DNA from: Solwaraspora sp. WMMA2065
GTDB lineage: Bacteria > Actinomycetota > Actinomycetes > Mycobacteriales > Micromonosporaceae
Assembly: GCF_030345075.1 (NCBI RefSeq)
Contig: NZ_CP128361.1
Span: forward strand, 6,634,001-6,698,000
Length of the DNA: 64,000 nt
Reading direction: 5' to 3'
Position numbers and translations under genes: made by a program. Numbering within the stretch: the first letter of the stretch is position 1; each line of letters starts with the position of its first letter. The notes below the pieces were generated by a model. That model did no database searches. It was not told where the DNA came from and saw nothing but the letters and a program-made list of their open reading frames with translations. Shown here in pieces: positions 33,001-45,200 of this stretch.

Positions 33001-36000
33001 TGGCGGCGCGGCGACGAGATCTTCGCCGAGGTCACCCTCCCCGCCGACACCGCCAGCACCGGTTACGGACTGCACCCGGCGCTGCTGGACGCCGCGATGC
33101 ACGCCGACCTGCTCGCGGGTGGACCGACCCTGCTGCCGTTCGTCTGGAACGACGTCGTGCTGCACCGGTCCGGCGCGTCCGAACTGCGGGTACGCATCAC
33201 CCGCCTGCGCGGCGACGAGCTGTCCTCGATCGACGTCGCGGACGTCACCGGCCAGCCGGTGGCGAGCATCGGCACCCTGGTTTCTCGACCCGTCGCGCCG
33301 GCCCAGCTGGCCGCACCGGCCGGTCAGCAGCTGCACACCGTCGAGTGGACAACGGTGTCCGGCGGGGATCCGGTCCCCGACGACGGATGGCACACGATCG
33401 GCGTGCCGTACGGCACCGAACCGGCCTGGCCTGATCCGGCAGCCCTGCTGGCGGCGGTCGACGACGGAACCCCGGCACCCCGGATGCTGGTGCTGCGCGT
33501 ACCCGACCGGGACGGGGCGGGCCTGATGCCGCAGGCGGCCCGGGCAGCGGTCGGGACGACGCTGGCCGTCGCGCAGGCGTTCGTCGCCGACCACCGGTTC
33601 GACGCGACCCGGTTGACCGTCGTGACCGACAGGGCGGTGCGGCTGCCCACCGACGCCGACCCGGCGCTGACCCACGCCGGGGTGTGGGGGCTGGTCCGGG
33701 CGGCGGCGCAGGAGCAGCCGGGCCGGTTCCAGCTGATCGACCTGGACAGTGGGGACGCGACGGCCGTCGCTGGACTGCGGGCGGGGCTCGCCGGCGACGA
33801 GCCGGAGCTGGCGGTACGGGACGGGCGCTGTTTCGTGCCCCGGTTGAGCCGCTACCCGGCTGGTGCCGCCGCCACGGCGACCTGGGATCCCGATGGCACG
33901 GTGCTGGTCACTGGTGGTACGGGTGGTCTGGGTGGTCTGGTGGCGCGGCATCTGGTGCGGGTGCACGGGGTGCGGCATCTGGTGCTGGTGGGTCGGCGTG
34001 GGTCGGGTGCGCCGGGTGTGGGGGAGTTGTGTGCTGAGTTGTCGGGGTTGGGGGCGCGGGTCAGGGTTGTCGGGTGTGATGTGGCGGACCGGGGTGCGGT
34101 GGCGGGTGTGTTGGCGGGGATCGATGTTGATCATCCGTTGACGGCGGTGGTGCACGCCGCCGGTGTCGCTGACGCCGGCACGCTGACCACCTTGACCCCG
34201 GACGCGGTGTCCGCCGTGTTCGGCCCCAAGGTGGACGCCGCCTGGCACCTGCACGAGCTGACCCGGGAGCTGCCGCTGGCCGCGTTCGTGCTGTTCTCTT
34301 CCGCTGGCGGGCTGGTGCTGGCCGCCGGTCAGGGCACCTACGCGGCGGCCAACACGGTCCTCGACCAGCTGGCGGAGTACCGGGCGGCGCACGGGCTGCC
34401 GGCGACGGCGATGGCCTGGGGGATGTGGAACGAAGCCACCGGGATGGGCGCGCCGGACCAAGCCGCCCTGCACCGGATGTCCCGGCTCGGGATGCCCGCG
34501 CTGGACCGCGGTGACGCGCTGGCGCTGTTCGACGCCGCGCTGGCCGCCGGCGTGCCGGCGATCGTTCCGCTCCAGGTGGACCGGGCGGCGCTGCGCGCCA
34601 GGTCCGAGGTGCCGGCGCTGCTGCGTAACCTGGCCGGGCGATCCGTTCACGACGGTGACCGACCGTCGGCCCGCCGTGGCGTTTCCCGACTCGCCGAGCT
34701 ACCCGCCGAGCAACGCGAGCAGGCGTTGCTCGACCGGGTCCGGGTGGAGGTCGCCGGAGTGCTCGGGTACGACGGCCCGGACGCCGTCGCGCCCGGCCGG
34801 GCGTTCCGCGATCTGGGGTTCGACTCGCTCGCCGCGGTCGAGCTGCGTAACCAGCTCGCCACGGCGACCGGGCTGACCCTGCCGGCCACCCTGGTGTTCG
34901 ACCACCCCACTCCCGCCGCCGTGGCGCGGTTGCTGGCGGACAGGCTCACACCCGTCGACCAGCCGCCGACGGACCCGTCGACCGCCGACGGCGCACCGGC
35001 CGACACGACCACGGCGTCGCCGGTCGCCGGCGCCCCGACCACCGTCGAGGATCCGATCGTGATCGTGGGGATGGCCTGCCGCTACCCCGGCGGGGTGAAC
35101 TCGCCGGCCGACCTGTGGCGGCTGGTCGTCGACGAGGTCGACGCGATCGCGCCGCTGCCCACCGACCGGGGCTGGGACGTCGACGGCGTCTACCACCCGG
35201 AACCGGGCACACCGGGCCGCAGCTACGTGCGGGAAGGTGGCTTCCTGGACGACGCGGCCGGCTTCGATCCGGACTTCTTCGGCATCGGCCGTCGTGAGGC
35301 GATCGCCATGGATCCGCAGCAGCGCCTGCTGCTGGAGACCGCCTGGGAGGCCGTCGAACGCGCCGGGATCGACCCCCGTGCCCTACGGGGCAGCGCGACC
35401 GGCGTCTTCGCCGGCGTGATGTACGACGACTACGGCACCCGGTTGCACAACCCACCCGAGGACGTCGTGCCGTACCTGACCAACGGCAGCTCCGCCAGTG
35501 TGCTGTCCGGTCGGGTGGCGTACCACCTGGGTCTGGAGGGACCGGCGGTGTCGGTGGACACGGCGTGTTCGTCGTCGTTGGTGGCGTTGCATCTGGCGGT
35601 CAACGCGTTGCGTTCGGGTGAGTGCGAGCTGGCCCTGGCCGGCGGGGTGACGGTGATGTCCACCCCGGAGGTCTTCGTCGACTTCAGCCAGCAGCGTGGG
35701 TTGGCGCCGGATGGGCGGTGCAAGTCGTTCTCGGATGACGCGGACGGGACGGCGTGGTCGGAGGGGGTGGGTGTGTTGGTGGTGGAGCGGTTGTCGGATG
35801 CGCGGCGTCGTGGTCATGGGGTGTTGGCGGTGGTGCGGGGTAGTGCGGTGGGTTCGGATGGTGCGTCGAACGGGTTGACGGCGCCGTCGGGTCCGGCGCA
35901 GGAGCGGGTGATTCGGCGGGCGTTGGCGGTGGCGGGTGTGTCGGCGGGGGGTGTGGATGTGGTGGAGGCGCATGGTACGGGGACGCGGTTGGGGGATCCG

Positions 36001-39000
36001 ATCGAGGCGCAGGCGTTGCTGGCGACGTATGGGCGGGGTCGGGACGCGGATCGTCCGTTGTGGTTGGGGTCGTTGAAGTCGAACATCGGTCATGCGCAGG
36101 CGGCGGCGGGTGTGGGTGGTGTGATCAAGATGGTGATGGCGTTGCGGGCGGGGGTGTTGCCGCGGTCGTTGCATGTGTCGGAGCCGTCGTCGCATGTGGA
36201 CTGGTCGGCGGGTGGGGTGCGGCTGTTGACCATGGCGCGGCCGTGGCCGGGTACCGACGGACCGCGTCGGGCGGGGGTGTCGTCGTTCGGGTTGAGTGGG
36301 ACGAACGCGCATGTGATCGTGGAGGAGGCGCCGGGGGATGTGGCTGTGGGTTGGGGGGTGGAGCCGCCGACGCACCACTTCGACCACCAGCGGCTGTGGC
36401 TGGAGGACGGCCCCGGCAAGAGCGACTTCGGTGCGGCCGGACTGGAACCGCTGAACCATCCGCTGCTGTCGGCCGTGGTGGCGATGCCGGACACCGGCGG
36501 GCTGACGCTGACCGGACGGATCTCCGTTGCCGGCCAGCCCTGGCTGGCCGACCATCGGGTGCTCGGCAGGGTACTGCTGCCCGGCACCGCCTTCGTCGAA
36601 CTCGCCACCCGGGCCGGCGACCAGGTCGGCTGCGCGTACCTGGAGGAACTGACCCAACTGGCGCCGCTGGTGGTGCCCGACGGCGCGGCCCTGGCCCTGC
36701 GGGTCGTGCTCGGCGCGGCCGACGACACCGGTCGCCGGCCGGTGTCGGTGTACTCCCGGCCGCAGCGGCCCGACGCGTCCGACGGGTGGACCAGGCACGC
36801 CACCGGGACCCTCGCCCCGGACGCCCCGCCCACCGTGACCGCACCCGACCAGTGGCCGCCGACCGGTGCCCGGCCGGTCGATCTGGACACCGTGTACGAC
36901 GACTTCGCCTCCCTGGGGTACGGGTTCGGGCCCACGTTCCGGGGACTGCGCGCACTGTGGCGGCGCGACGCCGAGGTCTTCGCCGAGGTCGTGCTGCCCG
37001 ACAGCGCGGACGCCGGGGCGTTCGGGCTGCATCCGGCGCTGCTGGACGCCGCCGTGCAGGCCGCGGACTTCCTGGTCGAGGGCGGACCCCGGGCGATCAC
37101 CCAGACCCGGGTGCCGTTCGCCTGGACCGGCGTCGCGGTGCACGCCGCCGGAGCGGGCGCGGTGCGGGTGCACGCCCGCGCCCTGCAGCCGGACGGCGTT
37201 GTGGCGCTGGACGTCACCGACCTCGCCGGCCAGCCGGTGGCGGCGGTGGGGGCGCTGACCCCCCGGCCGTTGACGCCGGAGCAACTCACCGACGGCGACG
37301 AGCCACTGTACGACCTGGTGTGGCGGGGTTGTGAGCCGCCGGCAACCGGTGGTGGTCGGCGGGTGGTGCTCGGTGCCGACCAGCCTGACCTGGATGCCCT
37401 CGCTGCGGTGATCGACGCCGGTGAGCCGGCACCGGATCTTGTCGTGCTGACCTGCCGGGCGGGCGACGACGGCGCCGTACCGCAGCGGGTCCGTGAGGTG
37501 ACCCACCGGACACTCGCCACGGTCCAGCGGTGGCTGGCCGACGAGCGTTTCGCCGGGGCCAGGCTGGTGGTACTCACCCAGGGCGCCGTCGAACCGGTCA
37601 CCGACCTGGCCCAGGCGCCGGTGTGGGGCCTGGTCCGGGCCGCACAGGCGGAGAATCCGGACCGGTTCGTCCTGGTCGACAGTGACTCCGGCGAGCTGCC
37701 GGCCCTGCCGTCCGACGAACCCGAGTTGCTGGTACGCAACGGCGAACTGCGGGTACCGAGGCTGGCACGGGCCGAGGTGGGTGACGCGACCGCGGCCTGG
37801 CCGAGGCACGGCACGGTCCTGGTCACCGGTGGCACCGGAGCCCTGGGAGCGCTGGTCGCACGTCACCTGGTCACCCGGCACGGCGTGCGCCGCCTGCTGC
37901 TGACCAGCCGCCGTGGCCGGCAGGCGCCCGCGGCGAACCGCCTTGTCACGACCCTCACCGAGCTCGGCGCAGAGGTGTCGGTGGTGGCCTGCGACGTCGC
38001 CGACCGCGATGCGCTGGCCGACCTGCTCGCCCAGATCCCGGCCGCGCACCCGTTGACGGCCGTGGTGCACACCGCCGGTGTGCTCGACGACGGGGTCGTC
38101 ACCGGCCTCACCCCGCAGCGGATCGACGCTGTTCTCCGTCCCAAGGTCGATGCCGCGTGGCACCTGCACGAGCTCACCGCCGACCGGGACCTGTCGGCGT
38201 TCGTGTTGTTCTCCTCGGCCTCGGGCGTGCTGGACGGCGGCGGCCAGGGCAGCTACGCGGCAGCCAACGTGTTCCTCGACGCGCTCGCCCGGCTGCGTCG
38301 GTCCCATGCACTGCCCGCAGTTTCGGTCGCCTGGGGACTGTGGGCGGACGATTCCGAACTGGCCTCCAGCGCGATGACCAGCCAGCTGGCCGCCGGCGAC
38401 ATCGAGCGGCTGCGTCGACTCGGCGTCACCGCGATCGCCCCGGCCGACGGGCTCGCGCTGCTGGACCGCGCGGTCGCCGCTGCCCGGCCGGTGGCGGTCG
38501 CCGTGCAGTTGGACACCGCCGCCGTACGGGCCCGTGCCGCTGACGTACCGGCGGTGCTGCGTGATCTGGCCGGCCCGGCCGCCCGCCCGGTCCCGGCTGC
38601 CGCAGCCGACGTACCTCTGCGGCAGCGGCTGGCGGCGATGGGCGCCGCCGACCGGGAGCGGAGCATGCTCGACCTGGTCCGGTCCCACGTCGTCGCCGTT
38701 CTCGGCCGATCCGACCCGCGCACCGTCGACCCGGACAAGGGGTTCCTCGACCTGGGACTGGACTCGTTGGCCGCGCTCGAACTGCGTAACCGGCTCGCGA
38801 CGGCCACCGGCCAGCGGCTGCCGGCGACGTTGGTGTTCGACCAGCCGACCGCGAACCTGCTCGCGGCGTACCTGCGCACTGAACTTCTCGGCGCCGAGCC
38901 CGAGCCCGCCGACGGTCCGGACCCGGACGAGGAACGGTTGCGGGCGGCCCTGGCGGCGGTCCCGCTGGCCGCGATCCGTCAGGCGGGGATCCTCGACACG

Positions 39001-39216
39001 CTGCTCGCGCTCGCCGGCACCGCAGCCGCGCCGGGCACCGCCGGTCCGGCCGGCAACGGCAACGGTTCGCTCCGCGACGGCGGCGTACCGCACGACACCG
39101 GCCGCGACGCGGCCGAGCGGTCCGCGATCGACGCCGAATCGATCCGGGCCATGAACGTGGACGACCTGGTACGCGCCGCGCTCGGTCGGGGCGATGCCGG
39201 CAACTCGGAGGGCTGA
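24022..39216 (+). CDS. Type I PKS, loading ACP plus three modules (third lacks AT)
   Basis: A 5064-residue PKS. Order: loading ACP (Ser74); KS (Cys305)-AT (Ser781, His878)-DH (His1086)-KR-ACP (Ser1875); KS (Cys2107)-AT (Ser2555, His2651)-DH-KR-ACP; KS (Cys3849)-no AT-DH-KR-ACP; C-terminal docking tail. An N-terminal ACP with no loading KS or AT fits a line primed by the VinK-type enzyme. Both ATs have HAFH (malonyl). The first KS active site reads TACSGS instead of TACSSS. The second DH motif has Asp for Gly ([10 protein letters not shown]), and the second KR reads VADAG where the others read VLDDG. In the third module the KS ends at [10 protein letters not shown] and reaches the post-AT motif PTHHFDHQR within about 20 residues. 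ATG 24022 is chosen over GTG 23950 because GGAG lies 7 bp before it. Confidence 0.95.
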   Translation: MNIQPESVVDDTTGSSGGVAGFRTRLAGLPPVEQHRLVLELVCVATTQVISQVQPDAPAEVDPVLPFQDLGFDSLAAVELHERLTAATGLALPVTLAFDHPTPQAVADLVVRQLVGAPVDARPVRPRRDGADEPIAIVGIGCRYPGGVFSAADLWQLVADGRHVIGEFPTDRGWDLAGLFDPDPDRPGTSYVRHGAFLDTAAEFDADFFGIGPREASAMDPQQRLVLETSWIALEHAGIDPMSLRGSRTGVFVGAEPQEYGPRLYEAPAGLDGYLLAGNAPSVVAGRVAYTLGLHGPTLTVDTACSGSLVALHLASQALRTGEASLALAGGVAVMGSPGTFTAFSRQRGLAPDGRCKPFADAADGTGFAEGVGILVLERLGEARRRGHRVLAVLRGSAVNSDGASNGLTAPSGPAQQQVIAAALADAGLVPGDVNAVEAHGTGTRLGDPIEAQALLAAYGQERDEPLWIGSLKSNIGHTQAAAGVAGVIKMIMALRHSLLPATLHVDRPTPRVDWTAGAVALLTDARPWPALPRPRRAGISSFGVSGTNAHVIVEEADAETAEAGEAGETGETGEAGETGEAGETGEAGETAGAGEPAGQEAPTVLPLVLSARSAPALRAQAGQLLPLLRAGTSLPDTAYALATTRAALEHRAVVLAADAPEAVRGLEALATGETTGSGVYVGRTIGGRVAYLFTGQGAQRLAAGQALARRFPAFARAFADAADQVDVHLDRPLRSILTGDDRALLDQTRYAQAAIFVTEVALYRLLESWGLRPDYVLGHSVGELAAAHVAGVLTLADAALLVTARGELMQALPVGGAMVAIEAAPDELPERLPADVSVAAVNGPRSLVISGDERTVTQVAETFAAQGRRIHPLRVSHAFHSARMDPMLAPYRQFAQVVDFAPARIPMVSTVTGALIGDDELADPEYWVRQVRQSVQFADGMAALAAAGVRTFVELGPDAVLSALGPACLPDGRDDVSLVATLRPGRDEVRDLVGVLAHLHQRGASVEWPAVFGGQVNHRVELPTYPFQRRRHWLTPPGPRRDAAALGQADAEHPLLGAAVRLADSDRTLLTGRISAQTHPWLADHVVAGATLLPATAFVELAGHAGALLGSPTVAELTLHAPLVLADGAATALQIMVGPDQGDGRRSVTIHSCGEAVTSGSRWLQHVSGTLAAAAPDAPTEADWAVTWPPPGAEPVDLSDWYERLAAQGYQYGDSFRGLRAAWHAAGEAFLHVELPEPVHAEGYRLHPALLDAVLQATELATEPPTRSPNEPATEPQAAQPGGAGQIRLPFAWRHVSALTTGARALRVRVTSAGEHGVSIEAVDATGAPVANVGSFVTRPADPARLAVPTGGGQLYRVNWIPVGPAQRPLSYVVLDQVRQLPDVLPQVVVLPVRAAGIGAEAVRTACDETLAVIRSWLADPRTAGCRLAIVTAGGNSLDGDPTGTVDPAHGGVHGLVRAAQAEHPGRFLLLDVVATDASGLAAALAAAVAADEPQVAVRAGAVLAPRLALAPPAEPLPSVPTVGAAPADGAVRNGRSGRLDPAGTVLITGGTGGVGAVLAEHLVRAHGVRHLLLVSRSGPQAAGAGDLTARLAELGASAHVAACDVSDRSALAALLDGIAPEHPLTAVVHAAGVLDDGLVDTLTGQRMEAVAAAKAYAGWHLHELTRELPLAWFVLCSSAAGHLDGAGQANYAAANAALDALAAYRRDAGLPALSLAWGLWAQAGGMGDRLDDAARRRIERSGLPGMSIQDNLELFDAALRVPAATLLPLRLDPAALRARPDGVPPLLRQIVPVVLPGGNRSTAATGAVASGTATPDGRPAPNGVAADWARLAPAERQRAVLTLVRRLAAAVLGHSGAEAVEPDRPFSEVGFDSLAAVELRNLLTTETGFTLPATLVFDYPTPQALAVYLVDKAVPVADAPAAAPDTVTAATDEPIAIVAMACRYPGDVASPEQLWRLVADGVDAVSEFPTDRGWQLEQIYHPEPGQPGRSYVNQGGFLHDAAMFDPEFFGISPREAAAMDPQQRLLLEITWEAVERAGINPHSLRGSRTGVFAGVMYHDWGTRLGQVSEEIAGYLGNGSLASVVSGRIAYTFGFEGPAVTVDTACSSSLVALHWAARALRQGECTLALAGGVTVMSTPDTFIDFSRQRGLAGDGRCKSFAAAADGTGWGEGAGVLLLERLSDAQRNNHPVLAVIRGSAVNSDGASNGLTAPNGPSQERVIHDALTSAGLSLVDVDAVEAHGTGTTLGDPIEAQALIKTYGQHRRDDRPLWLGSIKSNLGHTQAAAGVAGVIKMVQAMRHAELPRTLHVDQPSAQVDWSAGEVRLLARARPWPAPDGLRRAAVSSFGISGTNAHVILEQAPAPVPAPASADPGPAHAGVVPLVLSARDSAALRELARRLVPVVESGVPLTDVARALAGTRAVFPHRAVVLAENPADATAGLRAVATGGTAAQVVVGSVTGAGEVGFVFPGQGSQRPRMGRGLYHRFDVFAAAFDEACAVFDELGLPLRDALLGETDDWLDQTAYVQPALFAVEVALSRLLRSWAVHPDVVLGHSVGELAAAVVSGALSLTDGCRVAAHRGRLMQRLPEGGAMAAVGTAEDVVRPLLDDGVWLAAVNGPSAVVLSGSRPAVESAVERLPAGTPVSWLRVSHAFHSGLMEPVLADFRQVVAQVASRPLTVSAVSSVSGVAVDDQWGEPDYWVDQIRRPVRFGDAVTSAVDTGVATFVEVGPGAALSGLVATIAAGAEVVPVLRTGADEVESVLSGVARLWVRGATVDWDAVLPPGADTGSGRGPVDLPTYPFQRKRYWLTASTDPTGVGQTPVRHPMLAAVLPLAGAGVVLTGQLDPAMQPWLADHQVLDTVLLPGTAFVELALRAGAQVDHPVLGELTLQAPLPLNGADGAVVQIVVDRPGSDGCSISIHSRPANAAADATWTRHATGTMRPATTATGGGATGAALTEWPPAGATAIDVTAAYDQLADRGYDYGPAFQGLQAAWRRGDEIFAEVTLPADTASTGYGLHPALLDAAMHADLLAGGPTLLPFVWNDVVLHRSGASELRVRITRLRGDELSSIDVADVTGQPVASIGTLVSRPVAPAQLAAPAGQQLHTVEWTTVSGGDPVPDDGWHTIGVPYGTEPAWPDPAALLAAVDDGTPAPRMLVLRVPDRDGAGLMPQAARAAVGTTLAVAQAFVADHRFDATRLTVVTDRAVRLPTDADPALTHAGVWGLVRAAAQEQPGRFQLIDLDSGDATAVAGLRAGLAGDEPELAVRDGRCFVPRLSRYPAGAAATATWDPDGTVLVTGGTGGLGGLVARHLVRVHGVRHLVLVGRRGSGAPGVGELCAELSGLGARVRVVGCDVADRGAVAGVLAGIDVDHPLTAVVHAAGVADAGTLTTLTPDAVSAVFGPKVDAAWHLHELTRELPLAAFVLFSSAGGLVLAAGQGTYAAANTVLDQLAEYRAAHGLPATAMAWGMWNEATGMGAPDQAALHRMSRLGMPALDRGDALALFDAALAAGVPAIVPLQVDRAALRARSEVPALLRNLAGRSVHDGDRPSARRGVSRLAELPAEQREQALLDRVRVEVAGVLGYDGPDAVAPGRAFRDLGFDSLAAVELRNQLATATGLTLPATLVFDHPTPAAVARLLADRLTPVDQPPTDPSTADGAPADTTTASPVAGAPTTVEDPIVIVGMACRYPGGVNSPADLWRLVVDEVDAIAPLPTDRGWDVDGVYHPEPGTPGRSYVREGGFLDDAAGFDPDFFGIGRREAIAMDPQQRLLLETAWEAVERAGIDPRALRGSATGVFAGVMYDDYGTRLHNPPEDVVPYLTNGSSASVLSGRVAYHLGLEGPAVSVDTACSSSLVALHLAVNALRSGECELALAGGVTVMSTPEVFVDFSQQRGLAPDGRCKSFSDDADGTAWSEGVGVLVVERLSDARRRGHGVLAVVRGSAVGSDGASNGLTAPSGPAQERVIRRALAVAGVSAGGVDVVEAHGTGTRLGDPIEAQALLATYGRGRDADRPLWLGSLKSNIGHAQAAAGVGGVIKMVMALRAGVLPRSLHVSEPSSHVDWSAGGVRLLTMARPWPGTDGPRRAGVSSFGLSGTNAHVIVEEAPGDVAVGWGVEPPTHHFDHQRLWLEDGPGKSDFGAAGLEPLNHPLLSAVVAMPDTGGLTLTGRISVAGQPWLADHRVLGRVLLPGTAFVELATRAGDQVGCAYLEELTQLAPLVVPDGAALALRVVLGAADDTGRRPVSVYSRPQRPDASDGWTRHATGTLAPDAPPTVTAPDQWPPTGARPVDLDTVYDDFASLGYGFGPTFRGLRALWRRDAEVFAEVVLPDSADAGAFGLHPALLDAAVQAADFLVEGGPRAITQTRVPFAWTGVAVHAAGAGAVRVHARALQPDGVVALDVTDLAGQPVAAVGALTPRPLTPEQLTDGDEPLYDLVWRGCEPPATGGGRRVVLGADQPDLDALAAVIDAGEPAPDLVVLTCRAGDDGAVPQRVREVTHRTLATVQRWLADERFAGARLVVLTQGAVEPVTDLAQAPVWGLVRAAQAENPDRFVLVDSDSGELPALPSDEPELLVRNGELRVPRLARAEVGDATAAWPRHGTVLVTGGTGALGALVARHLVTRHGVRRLLLTSRRGRQAPAANRLVTTLTELGAEVSVVACDVADRDALADLLAQIPAAHPLTAVVHTAGVLDDGVVTGLTPQRIDAVLRPKVDAAWHLHELTADRDLSAFVLFSSASGVLDGGGQGSYAAANVFLDALARLRRSHALPAVSVAWGLWADDSELASSAMTSQLAAGDIERLRRLGVTAIAPADGLALLDRAVAAARPVAVAVQLDTAAVRARAADVPAVLRDLAGPAARPVPAAAADVPLRQRLAAMGAADRERSMLDLVRSHVVAVLGRSDPRTVDPDKGFLDLGLDSLAALELRNRLATATGQRLPATLVFDQPTANLLAAYLRTELLGAEPEPADGPDPDEERLRAALAAVPLAAIRQAGILDTLLALAGTAAAPGTAGPAGNGNGSLRDGGVPHDTGRDAAERSAIDAESIRAMNVDDLVRAALGRGDAGNSEG
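25714..25794 (+). repeat. 18-bp tandem repeat in KS-AT linker of PKS
   Basis: Four full copies and one half copy of GGTGAGGCCGGCGAGACC encode a GEAGET repeat in the linker between the first KS and its AT. The frame is kept and the insert is acidic and probably flexible. Copy number may vary between strains. Confidence 0.9.
33895..34185 (+). repeat. KR-encoding repeat, copy 1
   Basis: This 291-bp stretch encodes the NADPH-binding half of the second-module KR of the giant PKS. It matches 43537-43827 in the next PKS gene with only two differences noticed by eye. Third codon positions are rich in G and T, unlike the C/G-rich flanks, so the tract looks recently copied. Confidence 0.88.
35691..36392 (+). 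repeat. KS/AT-deletion-junction repeat, copy 1
   Basis: This 702-bp stretch covers the 3' half of the third KS and runs across the junction where the AT is missing, up to the post-AT linker. It matches 45273-45974 with a single difference seen (36019 C, 45601 T). A shorter, more diverged relative with about twelve differences over 312 bp lies at 4601-4912. The tract uses G/T-ending codons unlike its flanks. Confidence 0.92.
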
Positions 39217-39222
39217 GGCACC

Positions 39223-42200
39223 GTGGAAGCATCTGTCGCAGAAATCGTCGAGGCCCTCCGGAAGTCCATGCTGGACAACGACCGGTTGCGTCGGGAGAAC
39301 GAGGCGATCACGGCCGCCGCCGCCGAGCCGGTGGCCATCGTCGGTATGGGCTGCCGCTACCCGGGTGGCGTCGGCTCGCCCGCACAGCTGTGGGATCTGG
39401 TCGCCGCCGGGCGGGACGCGATCGGCCCGTTCCCCACCGACCGGGGCTGGGACGTCGAATCGCTCTACCACCCCGAACCCGGCAAGCCGGGGCGTAGCTA
39501 CACCCGCTCGGGTGGCTTCCTGTACGACGCCGCCGGCTTCGACGCCGACTTCTTCGGCATCAGCCCCCGCGAGGCCACCGCCATGGACCCCCAGCAGCGG
39601 CAGTTGCTCGAAGTGTCCTGGGAAGCCCTGGAGAACGCCGGCATCGACCCCCGCTCGCTGCGGGGCGGCCGCACCGGTGTCTTCGCCGGCGTGATGTACC
39701 ACGACTACGGCGCCGGTGGCAGCGACGGGAGCCTCATCAGCGGCCGGATCGCGTACACGCTGGGGTTGGAAGGGCCGGCCGTCACCGTCGACACGGCCTG
39801 CTCGTCCTCGCTGGTCGCGCTGCACTGGGCGATCCAGTCGGTACGCCGGGGCGAGTGCCCGCTCGCCCTGGTGGGCGGGGTCACGGTGATGGCGACGCCG
39901 GAGACGTTCATCGAGTTCAGCCGGCAGCGCGGACTGGCGGCCGACGGCCGGTGCAAGTCGTTCTCCGACGACGCCGACGGCACCGGATGGGCCGAAGGTG
40001 CCGGGGTGCTGGTCGTCGAGCGGCTCTCTGCGGCCCGCCGCAACGGCCACCGGATCCTCGCGGTGGTGCGGGGCAGTGCGGTCAACTCGGACGGGGCCAG
40101 CAGCGCGTTGACCGCGCCGAACGGGAGCGCCCAGCAACGCGTCATCCACCAGGCCCTGGACAGCGCCGGTCTGCGCCCCGACGACGTCGACGTGGTCGAG
40201 GCGCACGGCACCGGCACCACCCTCGGCGACCCGATCGAAGCCCACGCGCTGCTCAGCACGTACGGCCGCGGCCGACGACGGCCGCTGTGGCTCGGCTCGT
40301 TGAAGTCGAACATCGGCCACACGCAGGCCGCCGCCGGGGTCGGCGGCGTCATCAAGATGGTCGAGTCGATGCGCCACCGGACGCTTCCCCGTACCCTGCA
40401 CGCCGACCGCCCCAGCCGGCAGGTGGACTGGTCGGCCGGGCCCGTCCAACTGCTCACCGAGGCGCAGGACTGGCCTGCCGGCGAACGGCCGCGCCGCGCT
40501 GCGGTCTCCTCCTTCGGTATCAGCGGCACCAACGCCCACGTGGTGATCGAGGAAGGCGACCCGGATCCGGCGCCGGCCGCGGACCGCCCGGCCGAAGGAC
40601 CGGTCGCGGTGCCGCTGTCGGCCCGGTCGGCGCAGGCGGTACGGGAACAGGCGGCACGGCTGCTCGACCGGCTCGACGCCGTGCCGCAGGAGTCACCGGC
40701 CGCTGTCGCCACCACCCTGGCCGCCGCGCGTACCGTGATGGATTACCGGGCGGCGCTCGTCGTCACCAGCCGTGCCGACCTCGTCGACGGCCTGCGCCAG
40801 CTGGCCGACGGCCGCGGCGGCCCCGGTGTCTGGCAGGGCGAGAACACCGCAGGCGGCACCGCGTTGCTGTTCACCGGACAGGGCTCGCAGCGCCTCGGCG
40901 CCGGCCGCGAGCTGTACCAGCGGTACGCGCCGTTCGCCGTCGCCCTGGACGAGATCTGCCAACTGCTCGACCCCCAACTCGACCGGCCGTTGCGCTCCGT
41001 CATGTGGGCCGAGCCGGGCAGCGCCGAGGCGGCCCTGCTCGACCAGACGGCGTACACCCAGGCCGCGGTCTTCGCCATCGAGGTGAGCCTCTACCGGCTG
41101 CTCGCCGCCTGGGGCGTACGGGCGGACTTCGTCTGCGGACACTCCATCGGTGAGATCGCCGCCGCGCAGGTGGCCGGCGTACTGACGCTGCCGGACGCGT
41201 GCCGCCTGGTGGCGGCCCGGGGGCGGCTGATGCAGGCGCTGCCCCCTGGCGGGGCGATGGTCGCCGTGTCCGCCGCCGCCGGGCAGGTGGAGCCGCTGCT
41301 GGTCGACGGCGCGTCGCTGGCCGCCGTCAACGGGCCGGCGTCGGTGGTGGTCTCCGGGCAGGAGTCCGCCGTCCTGGCGACGGTGGCCCAATGCGAGAAG
41401 CTCGGACACCGGACGATCCGGCTGTCGGTGTCGCATGCGTTCCACTCGCCGTTGATGGAGCCGATGCTGCCCGCGTTCGCGCGCACCGCCGCCGCACTCG
41501 ACTACGCCGAGCCGGACATCGCCCTGGTCTCCACAGCGACCGGCGCGTTGGCCGACGGCTCGGTGTTGGGCAACGCCGAGTACTGGGTACGCCAGGTGCG
41601 CGGCACGGTGCGTTTCCGTGACGCCGTCGGGGCACTGGTCGAGGTCGGTGCCACCACTTTCGTCGAGATCGGGCCCGACGCGGTGCTGGCGCCGCTGGCG
41701 ATGCGCTGTGTCGAGCCGACCGGGCGGACGTTCGCCGCCACGATGCGCCGCGCCCGGCCGGAGCCCGAGGAACTGCTCGGCGCGCTCGCCCGGTCCTACG
41801 TCAACGGATGCCCGGTGGACTGGTCGGCGGTGCTCGGCGCGGACCGGCGCCCTGGGGTGCCGCTGCCCACCTACCCGTTCCAGCATCAGCGTTTCTGGCT
41901 GCCACCCCGCGACACCACGCCGACCGACGTCGAGTCAATCGGGATGACCCCGCTGGCGCACCCGCTGCTGTCGGTCGTGGTACCCGCGCCGGACGCCGAC
42001 AGTGTCGTCCTGTCCGGACGGCTCTCGCCGACGCGGCAACCCTGGCTGGCCGACCACGAGGTGCTCGGCACCGTCCTGGTGCCCGGCAGCGCGTACGTCG
42101 AACTCGCCCGACGGGCCGGCGAGCACGTGGGTTGCGATCTGTTGCGGGAGCTCGCGCTGCAGACACCGCTGGTGTTGCCGGCCGGCAGCGGCGCGGCGCT

Positions 42201-45200
42201 GCAGGTGCTGGTGGGGGCGGCGGACCACGCCGGGATCCGGTCGGTGCAGATCTTCTCCCGGCTCGACGACACCGGTGCCTGGACCCGCCATGCCGTCGGC
42301 TCGCTCGCCCCGGCGGCCGCCGGGATCCCGAACGGCGTCGGGACGTCCGCATCGGATTCGTCTGCATCGGATCTGACTACGACGGATCGGTCCACGTCGG
42401 ACCTAGTCACGTCGAACCCGTCCAGGTCGGACCTGGCCGGCGTGACCCGGGCCACCGAGCACGGCCAGCCGGAGTGGCCGCCGCCGGGTGCGACCGCGCT
42501 GCCGGCGGCCGAGGCGTACGACCGGCTCGCCCGCCGGGGCTACCGGTACGGCCCGGCGTTCCGCGGTCTCACCGCCGCCTGGAGACGCGGCGACGAGCTC
42601 TTCGCCGAGGTGTCCCTGCCGGAACCGGCCGCCGGATACGGCCTGCATCCCGCGCTGCTGGACGCCGCGTTGCACGTCGGGCTGCTCGTCGACGACGACC
42701 AGGACGTGGCGCTGCTGCCGTTCACCTGGTCGGACTTCAAGCTCGCCGCGGTCGGCGTCCGGGCGGTCCGGGTCCGGCTGACCAGGGTTCGCGGTGACGT
42801 CGAGACGAGACTCGTCGTCACTGACACCGACGACCGCCCGGTCGCGTCGGTGCGGTCCATCATCGCCCGGCCGGTGTCCCGTGACCAGTTGGCGGCGACA
42901 CACCCGGCAGTGGGGGACGCGCTGTTCACGATCGGCTGGCGGCCGGCCGCGGCCGGTCACCGTGACGAGCCGCTGCCCGGGCGGGTGGACGCGATCGGCG
43001 ACGATCTCGACCTGGGCGGCCACGTGCACCCCGACCTGGACGGTCTGCTGGCGGCCGTCGCCGCTGACGACGTCGACATCGCCGGCGCAGACGCTGCCGA
43101 CGGCTTCCCGGGTGCGGCGGCACCGATGATCGTGTGCGTGCGCGTCGAGACGCTCACCGCGACGTCGGGCGGCACGCTGCTGCCACGGCTCCGGTCCAAC
43201 GTCACCGGGTTGCTCACCGTACTGCGTCGGTGGTTGACCGAACCCCGGCTGGCCGCGACCCGCCTGGTGGTGCTGACCACCGCGGCGGTGCCCACCACCG
43301 CCGGAGACGGGGTCGGTGATCTGGCTGTCGCCCCGCTGTACGGGCTGTTGCGCGCCGCACAGGCCGAGCACCCCGGCGCGATTCAACTGATTGACGTGGA
43401 CGGACATGTCGACGGCGCGACGCTGCGTCGGGCCATCGCCACCGATGAGCCGGAGCTGGCCGTACGCGGCAACCGGATTCTGTCCCCCCGACTGGTTCCC
43501 ACGCCCCCGGCCGCGCCACCGGGCTTCGCCAGCGACGGCACGGTGCTGGTCACTGGTGGTACGGGTGGTCTGGGTGGTCTGGTGGCGCGGCATCTGGTGC
43601 GGGTGCACGGGGTGCGGCATCTGGTGCTGGTGGGTCGGCGTGGGTCGGGTGCGCCGGGTGTGGGGGAGTTGTGTGCTGAGTTGTCGGGGTTGGGGGCGCG
43701 GGTCAGGGTTGTCGGGTGTGATGTGGCGGACCGGGGTGCGGTGGCGGGTGTGTTGGCGGGGATCGATGTTGACCATCCGTTGACGGCGGTGGTGCACGCC
43801 GCCGGTGTCGCCGACGCCGGCACGCTGGAGACCCTCACCGGTCGACAGATGGAGTCCATGCTCGCGGCGAAGGTCGACGGGGCCTGGCACCTGCACGAGC
43901 TGACCCGGGAGCTGCCGCTGGCCGCGTTCGTGCTGTTCTCGTCGGCGGCCGGTACGCTGCTCGCCGCCGGCCAGGGCGGCTACGCCACGGCGAACGTCTT
44001 CCTGGACGCGCTCGCCGCGCACCGCCGGGCCGAGAACCTACCGGCGGTCAGCCTCGCCTGGGGGCTGTGGGACACCGCCACCGGCATGGGCGCCGCGCTC
44101 ACCGAGGCCGACCGCCGCCGGATGACCCGGCTCGGGCTGCCGGCGCTGCCGGTCGACGACGGGCTGGCGTTGGCCGACGCATCCTTCGCCGCCGACGCCG
44201 CGCTGGTGCTGCCGGTGCGGATCGACCAGCGCGCGCTGGCCGCCCGTACCGATCAGGTGCCGGCGCTGCTGCGGGATCTGGCCGCCACCGGTACCGGCGC
44301 GGGCCTCGAGCAGCGCTCATCGGCAGGGCCGTTCACCGACGTCAGCGGTGCCGACCGCGACCGGCGGCTGCTCGACCTGGTACGCCGCCACGTCGCCACG
44401 GTGTTGGGACACGCCGGACCGGAGCAGGTCGCCCCCCGGCGGGCGTTCGCCGAACTCGGCTTCGACTCGCTGAGCGCGCTGGAACTGCGTAACCAGCTCG
44501 AAGGCGCCACCGGGGTCAGGTTGCCGGCGACCCTGGTGTTCGACCATCCGAACAGCCAGTCGGTGGCCGACTTCCTCGGCACCGAACTCGACCGCCACGC
44601 CGGCGTCAGCCCGGCCGCCCTGACCGGACCCGCCGGTACGGCCACCGCGGCCCCGGCCGACGCACCGGAGGACGACCCGATCGCGATCGTGGGGATGGCG
44701 TGCCGGTTCCCCGGTGGGGTGGTCTCGCCGGAGGGGTTGTGGGATCTGGTGGTGGGTGAGGGGGATGCGACTGGTGAGTTTCCGGTGGACCGGGGGTGGG
44801 ACACGGAGGCGTTGTTCGATCCTCGGCCGGGTCGGGTGGGGCGGTCGTATGTGCGTCGTGGTGGGTTCCTGTATGACGCGGCGGGGTTCGATGCGGGGTT
44901 CTTCGGGGTGGGTCCGCGTGAGGCGCGGGAGATGGATCCGCAGCAGCGGTTGTTTCTTGAGGTGTCGTGGGAGGCGTTGCGGCGGGCGGGGGTGGAGCCG
45001 GCGTCGTTGGCGGGTAGTCGTACCGGTGTCTACGCCGGGGTGATGTACCACGACTACGGCCCGACCGGCAGCGCCGGCAGCGTGGTCTCCGGTCGGGTGG
45101 CGTACCACCTGGGTCTGGAGGGGCCGGCGGTGTCGGTGGACACGGCGTGTTCGTCGTCGTTGGTGGCGTTGCATCTGGCGGTCGACGCGTTGCGTTCGGG

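Noticed and set aside
35383-40539. Very long minus-strand open frame (over 1700 codons) across two PKS genes
   Set aside because: It is the antisense shadow of GC-rich PKS codons: its translation is Arg/His/Gln/Pro-rich with no domain, and the plus strand has complete PKS domains throughout.
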